From Deltaproteobacteria bacterium (GTDB taxonomy: Bacteria > Desulfobacterota > JAENJC01), in assembly GCA_016844545.1 (NCBI GenBank), contig JAENJC010000102.1, positions 1 to 8,474 on the forward strand: a stretch of 8,474 nucleotides of DNA. Reading direction: 5' to 3'. The notes beneath the pieces are model-generated. The model was given only the letters and a program-made list of their open reading frames with translations, was not told the DNA's origin and made no database searches. The stretch's first letter is position 1; every line of letters begins with the position of its first letter. Positions 1 to 6,563 of the stretch are shown piece after piece. A program made the position numbers and the translations under genes.

Positions 1-631
1 AAATGGACCAGCTGTAATAGCCAAGGAGATCGAGTTTGAAATGGATTATAGACAGGAGAAAGAGTGCGGCATAAGGCCTGATATACCGGAACTTTACTTC
101 TGTGACGACCTGAAGGGTTACGGATGGTGTTTCAGGAAGGGTAGGTATTTGAATATAGGCCTTGGACGTGAAGATAAAGTGGGAATATCAAATCACGTCG
201 AATCTTTCAACCGTTTATTGATTAAGCAAGGCAAGGTTTCGAGTATACCACCTAACTTTAAAGGGCATGCCTATATGTTGTATCCGCCGACCTCCCGTAA
301 TCTCGTGGATGACGGGGTCATGCTGATAGGTGATGCAGCCGGCCTGGCACATCCAAAAAGCGGGGAGGGAATCAGACCGGCAATTGAATCAGGCCTAATA
401 GCTGCAAACGTGATTATTGCCGCAGTTGGAAACTATAAAAAAGAGCGACTCCAGCTTTATCCTGAGCTCCTGGAAAAACGCTTAGGCAGATTTAATACCG
501 GCAATTCCTTAGTTCTCTTTCCAGAAGCCCTCAAAAAAACTATTTCACACAAGCTTATGTCCACGAAATGGTTTTCCAGACATATTGTCCTTGACCGCTG
601 GTTCCTCAACTCAAATCAAGGGCCCCTATAA
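1..631 (+). CDS. Geranylgeranyl reductase-family FAD-dependent oxidoreductase, C-terminal part (5' end outside window)
   Basis: The frame is open from base 2, so the ATG at 41 is internal and the gene begins upstream; 209 residues are visible. Family members are flavoproteins that reduce prenyl chains or related substrates. Visible are a GYGWCF segment followed by KGRYLNIGLG, as in the substrate domain of this family, and LIGDAAGLAHPKSGEGI, the conserved Gly-Asp motif that contacts FAD, followed by an IRPAIESG helix. The N-terminal Rossmann GxGxxG motif and any CX4-5C cluster motif would lie outside the window. The gene ends 7 bp from the convergent ubiA stop with no terminator hairpin between them. 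Closeness to ubiA and a chorismate lyase-type gene suggests prenyl-lipid or quinone chemistry, but the exact substrate cannot be read here. Confidence is high for the family and low for the reaction. Confidence 0.88.
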   Translation, partial: NGPAVIAKEIEFEMDYRQEKECGIRPDIPELYFCDDLKGYGWCFRKGRYLNIGLGREDKVGISNHVESFNRLLIKQGKVSSIPPNFKGHAYMLYPPTSRNLVDDGVMLIGDAAGLAHPKSGEGIRPAIESGLIAANVIIAAVGNYKKERLQLYPELLEKRLGRFNTGNSLVLFPEALKKTISHKLMSTKWFSRHIVLDRWFLNSNQGPL

Positions 632-638
632 TATCGCC

Positions 639-1505
639 CTACCCTTTCAGCATAAAATCGAACACTATCCCTGCCAGCAGTATCGCCCCGACCCTGACAT
701 TGCTCTTGAATGCTCTGAATGCTGTTTCTCTGTCAGGGGAGGCATTGACGCTCACAGCCTGATAGATGAAGATGGCGGCTATTGCAGCCAGGGCAGTGTA
801 GTAAACAGGGCCAATCCTGGATATGATGCCAAGGAGAAGAAGCAGCGCCACAGTGCCTGCATAAAGAAAAGAGACGACTGCAACAGCGTGTTTGCCAAAG
901 AATATGGCCGATGACCTTACACCAATCTTCCTGTCGTCTTCGATATCCTGAATGGCGTATATGGTGTCATATGCCGTGGCCCAAAGCGCTGTGGCAAGGA
1001 AGATCAGTACAGCCGGCAACTCTACCCTGTCCCTGGCAGCGGCCCATGCAATGATTGCGCCCCACCCGAAGGCGATCCCCATAAAGGCCTGCGGGATTTG
1101 AATGAAGCGCTTCATGAAGGGATATGATGTGGCAAGGAAGAGACCAACGAAGCATAGATAAAAAGCAAGGCGGTTTAGCATCAGGGCAAGGATGAAGGCA
1201 ACTGTGATAAGCAGGATAAAGGTGAACAGGGCCTCTTTTACAGTAAGCCTCCCGGAGGCCAACGGACGCCCCTTTGTCCTCTCCACCTTATCATCAAACT
1301 CCCTGTCTGCAAAGTCATTGATGGCGCACCCTGCGCTCCGCATTATGAAGGAGCCGAGAGAAAAGATAATTATCAGCATTAATGGCGGCCTGCCGTTGCC
1401 TGCCAAAAAAAGGGACCATAGGGTCGGGAATAATACCAGATATGTTCCGACAGGCTTGGTAAACCTTATCAGATCAAGTAAGGCTCTGATCTTTTCCCTT
1501 TCCAT
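639..1505 (-). CDS. ubiA: UbiA-family prenyltransferase, probable 4-hydroxybenzoate polyprenyltransferase
   Basis: Membrane enzyme that attaches a polyprenyl chain to an aromatic acid, normally 4-hydroxybenzoate. With the start at 1505 it has 288 residues, close to the 290 of E. coli UbiA. That ATG is preceded by GAGGG at 7-nt spacing; the open frame extends upstream to 1619, but that stretch is the out-of-frame 3' end of the previous gene. The first Asp-rich motif NDFADREFDD is at about residues 63-72 and is followed by RTKGRPLASG. The second, DTIYAIQDIEDD, is at about 180-191. Both bind Mg-diphosphate. The rest is a series of hydrophobic helices, as expected for an eight- or nine-helix UbiA fold. 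It overlaps the chorismate lyase-like gene by 32 bp, implying translational coupling, and that gene would make its substrate. Related aromatic acceptors cannot be excluded. Confidence 0.92.
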   Translation of the reverse strand: MEREKIRALLDLIRFTKPVGTYLVLFPTLWSLFLAGNGRPPLMLIIIFSLGSFIMRSAGCAINDFADREFDDKVERTKGRPLASGRLTVKEALFTFILLITVAFILALMLNRLAFYLCFVGLFLATSYPFMKRFIQIPQAFMGIAFGWGAIIAWAAARDRVELPAVLIFLATALWATAYDTIYAIQDIEDDRKIGVRSSAIFFGKHAVAVVSFLYAGTVALLLLLGIISRIGPVYYTALAAIAAIFIYQAVSVNASPDRETAFRAFKSNVRVGAILLAGIVFDFMLKG

Positions 1506-2070
1506 TACTGCCCTCGAATATTTTTGGAGAAAAGACCTCGGTAATTGCCCCTTTGAACCCTCCCTCCGTATGTAGCCTGTAACGGCGGGCCCATAAAACA
1601 GTGGCATCAGGAAGTCCAAGTTCCCTGCATATCTCCAGCGACATTATCCTGCCGATCTGGAGCCTGTCCCGCCGCGTAAGGATGCTCTGCTCGCTGAGAA
1701 GGGTCCCTATAGGAGTATCCCCTTTGGCTATCTCGTTGTATATTTCATCCTTCATCAGGGATGTGGGAAGTATAGAATTTGCATACACCACCCGCTTCTC
1801 ACCATTCATGAGCCAGACATCCCTATCTATCACCGTCTGTCCAGCCTCTGCCTCTATATATTCCGCCATATCCCTATCAAGACTTACCTCCTCCTGCCGC
1901 AGCCTCTGCAATCTGACAGATGACAATAGAGAGGCATTCAGCAGCAGCGTAAGTGAACCGTCAGACAGTAATAACATCCTGGTAGGCGCATCTAAGAAGT
2001 CTGATGAACAGACTGAAAGGAACTCGCTTCCATCCATCCATTTGCCTGAAATTATTATATTATAAAGCAT
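1474..2070 (-). CDS. Chorismate pyruvate-lyase (UbiC/DUF98-like) family protein
   Basis: Probably converts chorismate to 4-hydroxybenzoate plus pyruvate in the cytoplasm. Recognised from TPIGTLLSEQSILTRRDRLQ, matching the PLGRYL...TLTRD region of E. coli UbiC; WARRYRLHTEGG, matching its GRRSRLRLSGKP; and ITEVFSP near the C-terminus, matching its LTELFLP with the catalytic Glu. By eye, the position of E. coli Arg76 (AGRTVVP) is Asn here (YANSILP), so it fits the broader Rv2949c/DUF98 type better than classic UbiC. I chose the ATG at 2070 (198 aa): AAAAGG lies about 7 nt upstream and it starts 2 bp after the preceding stop. A start at 2097 (207 aa) is possible but has a poorer ribosome site and overlaps that gene. 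The end overlaps ubiA by 32 bp, which supports supplying the UbiA substrate. Family confidence is good; activity is inferred. Confidence 0.8.
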   Translation of the reverse strand: MLYNIIISGKWMDGSEFLSVCSSDFLDAPTRMLLLSDGSLTLLLNASLLSSVRLQRLRQEEVSLDRDMAEYIEAEAGQTVIDRDVWLMNGEKRVVYANSILPTSLMKDEIYNEIAKGDTPIGTLLSEQSILTRRDRLQIGRIMSLEICRELGLPDATVLWARRYRLHTEGGFKGAITEVFSPKIFEGSNGKGKDQSLT

Positions 2071-2072
2071 AC

Positions 2073-2531
2073 TTACCTTTTTGCCCTTAATATGCATGTC
2101 CCATCTGCCTGTGGATGCGACCCTGATTCAAGCCCAAGGAGAGCTCCCCATATCCTGAACCCTTCCCTGCAATACCTGTGGACATCTTCGGGTGTCAGAC
2201 CGTGGTTACTTGCCCTTGCCCACTTGTCCTTTCCCCATCCATACGGACATCCTGATGCAGAAAATTCTACCTCTGCCTCATCAGGTGTCGCCTTTATTAA
2301 CGCAGCCTCTACCTGGGGGAAGAGCCATGCAAAGGAGTCAACCTCTCTTTGAAGATACTCTTCAGGGGTAGGGGTGTCTTTCCCCATCCACTTTGCGGCT
2401 CCCTTACTCCACAGGGCGGCGGCAAACTCTTCATGGGAATGACCATTCTTCAGGGCAAAAGCCAATGCCGCCAGCTCAAGGTCGGATCGGCTTCTTGCCA
2501 GTTTATACCAGTTTTCTTTTGGGTCGGACAT
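2073..2531 (-). CDS. Conserved-looking hypothetical soluble protein with Cys/His motifs
   Basis: I do not recognise this 152-residue protein with certainty. It has no signal peptide or membrane segment. The N-terminal half is helical and Ala-rich (LELAALAFALKNG, EEFAAALW). The C-terminal half has GCPYG (Cys95), NHGLTPEDVHRYC (His110, His118, Cys121), GFRIWGALLGLE and DGTCIL (Cys146). Spaced Cys and Trp/Gly residues ending in a GxxC-hydrophobic strand vaguely resemble proteins around the L-2-amino-thiazoline-4-carboxylate hydrolase family, but this is a weak visual impression. The ATG at 2531 has no clear Shine-Dalgarno sequence in its AT-rich 20-bp leader, and no better in-frame Met lies nearby. 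Its stop lies inside the ribosome site of the next gene, 2 bp before that start, so it appears to be part of the operon. It is a real gene by spacing and frame continuity; function unknown. Confidence 0.72.
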   Translation of the reverse strand: MSDPKENWYKLARSRSDLELAALAFALKNGHSHEEFAAALWSKGAAKWMGKDTPTPEEYLQREVDSFAWLFPQVEAALIKATPDEAEVEFSASGCPYGWGKDKWARASNHGLTPEDVHRYCREGFRIWGALLGLESGSHPQADGTCILRAKR

Positions 2532-2551
2532 AATTTAAATTAATATACCAT

Positions 2552-3016
2552 TTATTCTTCGACTATTTCAACCTTGCAACCAGCCTTGCTGACAAGCCTG
2601 TCCATAGCCGAACCGAACAGGAAGGAAGAAATGGAGGAACTTTTGCAGCGGGTGACTACGGCGTAATCTATGTTAAACCTGGCAATCTTTTTAAGGACAA
2701 GTTCAGTGTAATCACCCTCCTCAACAAATGCCTGGCAGGAAATCCCAAGACACTCGGCGAGCCACTTTATTTCATCAAGCTTCTTGTTCCCCTGGTCCCT
2801 GTATTCCTTAAGGATGGCATGGGTAAGATCGCTGCTGGGTCTGTCTCCCAGGAATCCAAAGTCCGACATCTTGCTGACAATATTTTCAGATACGGATGAA
2901 TCTATAATGAACAGAGCTGTAAGATTTGCCTTCTCATTCTTGGCCTTGTCTATGGCCAGTTCTACGGCCCTGTCCACCTGGCAGGTGGTGGTGAGAACTA
3001 AAAGTATGTTTTTCAT
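2552..3016 (-). CDS. Universal stress protein (UspA family)
   Basis: Single-domain Usp, 154 residues, typical length. The start MKNILLVLTTTCQVDRAVE matches the first beta strand and helix of the alpha/beta Usp fold; ANLTALFIID is the second strand; the C-terminal FGSAMDRLVSKAGCKVEIVEE corresponds to the usual GS...ka.cpVlvv ending. The nucleotide-binding pattern G-x2-G-x9-G-(S/T) is degraded: the first glycines are replaced around TRCKSSSISSFLFGSA (about residues 122-137), so ATP binding is doubtful. The ATG at 3016 has GAGGT about 5 nt upstream. A palindromic element (3029-3082) separates it from the transporter gene upstream, and the next gene starts 20 bp downstream. Usp proteins are often paired with ion or anion transporters, so a role linked to the adjacent DASS protein is plausible but inferred. 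Confidence 0.9.
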   Translation of the reverse strand: MKNILLVLTTTCQVDRAVELAIDKAKNEKANLTALFIIDSSVSENIVSKMSDFGFLGDRPSSDLTHAILKEYRDQGNKKLDEIKWLAECLGISCQAFVEEGDYTELVLKKIARFNIDYAVVTRCKSSSISSFLFGSAMDRLVSKAGCKVEIVEE

Positions 3017-3028
3017 AAAGACCTCAAC

Positions 3029-3082
3029 TGTAGGGGCGGCCCCCTGTGGCCGCCCTGGGCAACCACAAAGGATCGCCCTGCA
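3029..3082. repeat. Double-hairpin dispersed element, copy A (partly decayed)
   Basis: Begins TGTAGGGGCGG. The first hairpin is GGGGCGGCC paired with GGCCGCCC across a short CCCTGT loop. The second arm pair, GGGCAACC and GGATCGCCC, carries mismatches and the end is TGCAC instead of CTACA, so this copy has diverged. It lies between the transporter stop codon (3083-3085) and the usp ribosome site, in the same orientation as copy B. There is no T-run, so it does not look like an intrinsic terminator. Confidence 0.85.
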
Positions 3083-4510
3083 CTATATTTTTAACCCAAG
3101 CATCGGCCAGTAAAATACTCCAACCAGTATAAAAACCACCCAGGCCGTAATCCCCAATATCAAACCAGGGACAACCATATCCTTTATCTTGAGAAAACCG
3201 GATGAATAAGCGATGGCGCAGGCCGGCGTACCCATAGGGAGCATAAATGCCAGTCCTGAAGGGACTGCAATGGCAAATGTCATGACCTTCGGGTCTATAC
3301 CAAGCTGTTTTGCAATCGATAGCGCTACAGGCATGAGGATGGCTATCACTGCCGCGTTGCTTATAACCTCGGTGAGGGCGATGGACAACAGAGAAAACAG
3401 AGCAATAACCACAAGCGGAGATGAGGCCCATTTCATAATGGTCATATTCGCTGTCCATGCTGCAGCACCGCTTTTATCAAGGGCGTACCCGAGGGTGATG
3501 GCTCCTCCGTACATGAGGATTACCCCCCAGTTGACGTATTCCTCAACGTCTTTCCATTTTATCAGGTCCAGGACAAAGAGGACTACAACAGAGGCCAGGG
3601 CTATGTTGGCAAGACCCAGCTTCTTCCCGAAAAACATCCATGTCAGGATGGTCAGGAGCATTACAAGCCCGATAAGACGCTCTTCCCATGTTACCTTTCC
3701 CATCTCTATCTTCCTGTGGACAAGTGCCTCTTCCACCTGGCTTACATTCTTAAGGTCTATCTTAAAGAACCGGAAGAGCATAAAGTAACCTACGGCAAGC
3801 ATGATAATTACCGCAGGGACCACTGCTACCATCCACTCAAAGAATCCGATAGACTGTCCGGTCGTCTCAAGGAGCATCCCTACTGCCAGTGGATTCCTGG
3901 CTCCGCCGAGGAATGTGGCGACACCTCCGATTATGCATCCCCAGGCCATTGCAACGGACAATGCCTTGCCGTATTCGCTCCTCAAAGGCCTGAGTTCAAG
4001 GACCTTTGTTATATCTAAAACTATCGGAAACATCATGGCTGCCACCGCATGCTCTGACATCCAGAATGAAAGGAATGCAGGGAATAGATAAACCGCAGTC
4101 AAAAGCCTCTTCGGAGTCTTGCCAAACCTGCTGAGGACAGCCAGGGCAAACCTTGTGCTCAGGCCTGACTTCATAAGCGCTGCCGCCAGGATGAAGGCGC
4201 CGAGGATAAAGAAGACCGCCTCGTTCCCAAAAAGGGCATAGGCCTTTTTGCTTTCCATTATTCCAAGAAACGGGATGAGAATAATTGCCAGAAGGCTGGT
4301 TATGGAAAGGGGGATCAGGGATGTAACCCAGAGGGTCACGCAGACAAAAAAGACTGCTATAGCCTTATGCCCTTCCTGACTCAGGCCAGCGGGTGTCGGA
4401 AGGCTTAATATACCCCAAAAGGCAAGGGCAATAAGCAGGAAGAAGAAAGGTCTGTAACTCTTGCTTAAAAGGATGACCCATAAGGGCCTTTTGTCTATCG
4501 CTACCGCCAT
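3083..4510 (-). CDS. DASS/SLC13-family anion transporter with variant SNT motifs
   Basis: Inner-membrane secondary transporter of 475 residues, the usual DASS length, with roughly 11-12 hydrophobic segments and two related halves. Family transporters carry di- and tricarboxylates or, in some branches, sulfate, usually with sodium. Diagnostic segments are ALFGNEAVFFILGAFILAAA (about 92-111), SFWMSEHAVAAMMFPIV (about 148-164), GGARNPLA (202-209), the repeat-two LTEVISNAAVIAILMPVA (about 379-396) and MLPMGTPACAIAYSSG (423-438). In VcINDY the matching loops carry Ser-Asn-Thr; here they are Ser152-Glu-His and Ser384-Asn-Ala, so ion or substrate contacts may differ. The ATG at 4510 follows GGAG at 7 nt and begins 1 bp after the radical SAM stop. 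Lying in a sulfur-assimilation operon, sulfate or a sulfur-containing anion is an attractive but unproven substrate. Confidence 0.9.
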   Translation of the reverse strand: MAVAIDKRPLWVILLSKSYRPFFFLLIALAFWGILSLPTPAGLSQEGHKAIAVFFVCVTLWVTSLIPLSITSLLAIILIPFLGIMESKKAYALFGNEAVFFILGAFILAAALMKSGLSTRFALAVLSRFGKTPKRLLTAVYLFPAFLSFWMSEHAVAAMMFPIVLDITKVLELRPLRSEYGKALSVAMAWGCIIGGVATFLGGARNPLAVGMLLETTGQSIGFFEWMVAVVPAVIIMLAVGYFMLFRFFKIDLKNVSQVEEALVHRKIEMGKVTWEERLIGLVMLLTILTWMFFGKKLGLANIALASVVVLFVLDLIKWKDVEEYVNWGVILMYGGAITLGYALDKSGAAAWTANMTIMKWASSPLVVIALFSLLSIALTEVISNAAVIAILMPVALSIAKQLGIDPKVMTFAIAVPSGLAFMLPMGTPACAIAYSSGFLKIKDMVVPGLILGITAWVVFILVGVFYWPMLGLKI

Positions 4511-4511
4511 G

Positions 4512-5685
4512 TCATAGCTCCGAAGAATCGAAGGAGTCCTCGACCTCCCTTACCTTAAGCCTTCTCCGCAATTTGGCAATTTCCCTCGTAGCCAACCCTC
4601 CAATCTTTGATTTATAAAGATTGTAGAGGGTCACCTCAAGCTTTGCCTGCTCACCAGTGAAGTACCTGCCTTCTATGGGTGTAATAAATATGCTGACATG
4701 CTTTGACCAGTTCATATTGATCTTATTGCTCTTCACTGCGTTATATAGATGTGCAAGCAGAGGAGCTATATCCTCGGTATCAGGTATCTTGTGGCCGCCG
4801 TAATCGGAACCCTCAAGAGGCTTAAATATAGGCAGGAGCGGCACAACCCCCATCCTTGTGAGATGGTTTATCCCTTCAATGGTGCTCTCGATCGGCTCAA
4901 GTCCTACTATCAGGTTTGAAGTCACTGTTCCGCTCGGGAATATGGACGCTGCATACTGAAGGGCATCCAGATACCTGTCTCTTCCGATATGCCTTGCCTT
5001 TCCAGGACATATATTGGCAAATCTTTCTGGATCGTAAATATCCAGATGATATGCAAGGAGGGTGGGCCTCTACTGCCAGGAGGGTATCAAAGTTCTTCTT
5101 TATTGCGGTTATATAAGGTTCAACGGATGCTATTCCGTGTCCCTCCCCTTCCAGGTAGCCAAGGGAAATCTGGACAAACTCTGCAATACCTTCTTCAAAG
5201 GCCTCGTGGACAATCTCAACTACCTCTCTCACGCTAAGAGCCTTCTTGCCAACCGGCCCCATGACAGAGTTGGCTGAACAAAATTTGCAGTTTTCATAAC
5301 TTGGAAAAAAATCGCATGAGGCGATAGGAGTGATGGTAAGATATCCGCCGTGGACTGTGCCGACCTGGGCAAAGGGCGTACCTTCAGATGTCTTCTTCTC
5401 GTAAAAGGCAGGCGGAGGGATTATACCGACCTCAACTCGTTCGCCGCCCTTTTCAATATAAAAGTTACCGTTATCTTTTAAAAGCAGGTATGGAGACTCT
5501 TTCGTAAATGCCTCCCGTACCGGGGCATTCACCCATACATCGTCAGGGAGGATTATATCTATACCGCCGCCTATCCCGGCGCGGGCCAGGAATGCGGCTC
5601 TCAGGTCTTTACCCTCTGTGAGCTCTTTCGAAAGCCTTATCCCTTTTGAAGAGAGTTCTAATTTTAGATATCCCGGATTTTTCAT
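4512..5685 (-). pseudogene. Radical SAM protein (CX8CX2C type), split by a +1 frameshift
   Basis: One gene of about 390 residues in two frames. Frame one runs from the ATG at 5685 (stop TAA and start share an A, as TAATG, with the moeB gene; AGGA upstream) and would run on to a stop at 4897. Its true coding ends near 5056 with AVEAHPP. Frame two resumes at once as AYHLDIYDPERFANICPG and GKARHIGRDRYLDALQYAAS, then TSNLIVGLEPIEST, and ends at 4512. Removing one A from the AA at 5055-5056 joins them cleanly. The cluster motif is Cys124-x8-Cys133-x2-Cys136 (SCDFFPSYENCKFCS), not the standard CX3CX2C; LGYLEGEGHG and VEAHPP fit later strands of the barrel. It is placed between moeB and an anion transporter in a cysteine-type operon. 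Substrate unknown. It could be a real pseudogene or a one-base sequencing or assembly error. Confidence 0.85.
5055..5056. other. Frameshift site in the radical SAM gene
   Basis: The minus-strand reading is CCT CCT TGC ATA, which leaves the conserved frame. With one T fewer it is CCT CCT GCA TAT CAT CTG GAT, giving PPAYHLD and leading into the conserved continuation. There is no slippery heptamer or homopolymer longer than two here, so a programmed shift is unlikely. Confidence 0.8.
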
Positions 5686-6494
5686 TATATCCTGATGGCA
5701 CACGGCGCCTGGACATAGTCCACCAGATGGGTTATGGAGGCTTTAACCCCGCATAATTCACAGTCAGGGTCTTTCCTGATCTTTACCTCTCTGAAAGTCG
5801 TATTCAGGGCATCAAAGACGGAAAGCCTTCCTATTAACTGGTCTCCTATTCCAAGGATCTCCTTCAAAGCCTCTGTGGCCTGCAATACTCCTATGGTGCC
5901 TGCCACAGGGCCAAGTATGCCGGCTTCTGAACATGACGGGACAAAACCGGCAGGAGGGATCTCAGGATAGAGGCAACGATAGCATGGGCCTCCGGCATGG
6001 GGCTTAAATACCGTAACCTGGCCGTCGAATCTCAGGATGCTTCCAGATATCAGGGTCTTTTTGGCAAAGAAACAGGCGTCGTTAATCAGATACCTGGTAG
6101 GGAAGTTATCACTCCCGTCAAGGACTATGTCGTAATCCCTGATTATCTCCCTTACGTTTTCAGAGGTTACCCTTTCCTTATACGCTATGAGCTTGACATT
6201 GGGGTTTATGGCGCTTAGAGTTTCCTCCGCTGAAAAGACCTTGGCTTTGCCAACATCGCTTGTTGCATGCAATATCTGCCTCTGAAGGTTGGAAAGGTCC
6301 ACCACATCGTCATCTGCTATCCCGATGGTTCCGACCCCGGCAGCAGACAGATAGAGGGCGGCAGGGCTTCCCAGCCCACCGGCCCCCATGATGAACACCT
6401 TTGCCTTGCAGATCTTATCCTGTCCCTTTCCGCCTACCTCCTTGAGGATGATGTGGCGGCTGTAACGCATTATCTGTTCTTCAGTGAAATTCAT
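5685..6494 (-). CDS. moeB: MoeB/ThiF/HesA-family sulfur-carrier adenylyltransferase
   Basis: E1-like enzyme that uses ATP to adenylate the C-terminal Gly-Gly of a MoaD/ThiS/CysO carrier before sulfur loading. In order along 269 residues: the YSRHIILKEVGGKGQ start typical of MoeB; the nucleotide loop GAGGLGSP (37-44); DDDVVDLSNLQRQ (61-73) with the Asp and Arg that handle Mg-ATP; DGSDNFPTRY (126-135); zinc pairs CYRC (171-174) and CELC (245-248); and PSCSEAGILGP with Cys188 at the possible catalytic position. It stops after the E1 domain and has no C-terminal rhodanese domain, unlike MoeZ, so sulfur must come from another protein. The ATG at 6494 has GAGGG 5 nt upstream. Element copy B separates it from cysK. 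Given the CysO-like gene and cysK, cysteine synthesis is a likelier role than molybdopterin synthesis, but both are possible. Confidence 0.9.
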   Translation of the reverse strand: MNFTEEQIMRYSRHIILKEVGGKGQDKICKAKVFIMGAGGLGSPAALYLSAAGVGTIGIADDDVVDLSNLQRQILHATSDVGKAKVFSAEETLSAINPNVKLIAYKERVTSENVREIIRDYDIVLDGSDNFPTRYLINDACFFAKKTLISGSILRFDGQVTVFKPHAGGPCYRCLYPEIPPAGFVPSCSEAGILGPVAGTIGVLQATEALKEILGIGDQLIGRLSVFDALNTTFREVKIRKDPDCELCGVKASITHLVDYVQAPCAIRI

Positions 6495-6504
6495 TTATAC
6501 CCTC

Positions 6505-6559
6505 TGTAGGGGCGGCCCTATGTGGCCGCCCAGGGCAACCACGCCGGGTTGCCCCTACA
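6505..6559. repeat. Double-hairpin dispersed element, copy B (best preserved)
   Basis: Fifty-five bp bounded by TGTAGGGGC and GCCCCTACA, which are inverted. It has two internal hairpins: GGGGCGGCC...GGCCGCCC, then GGGCAACC...GGGTTGCCC. It occupies the whole gap between the cysK stop (6564-6566) and the moeB ribosome site (about 6499-6503). As RNA it would fold into two GC-rich stems just before moeB. There is no U-tract, so I do not call it a terminator. Confidence 0.92.
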
Positions 6560-6563
6560 TTAT

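Noticed and set aside
631..639. Terminator between the convergent flavoprotein and ubiA genes.
   Set aside because: Only 7 bp separate the stops and no inverted repeat is visible around them.
1192..2065. Open + strand frames opposite ubiA and the chorismate lyase-like gene.
   Set aside because: Low-complexity Ser/Leu-rich translations antisense to well-supported genes.
2071..2097. Start of the chorismate lyase-like gene at 2097.
   Set aside because: The ATG at 2070 has a better ribosome site and avoids overlap with the preceding gene, though 2097 is not excluded.
5050..5062. Programmed ribosomal frameshift in the radical SAM gene.
   Set aside because: The site CCT CCT TGC has no slippery heptamer, rare-codon stop or nearby stimulatory stem that I can see; a one-base insertion explains it.
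6505..6559. Intrinsic terminator after cysK.
   Set aside because: The stems are strong but no T-run follows in the direction of transcription, and the same element occurs in both orientations at other gaps.
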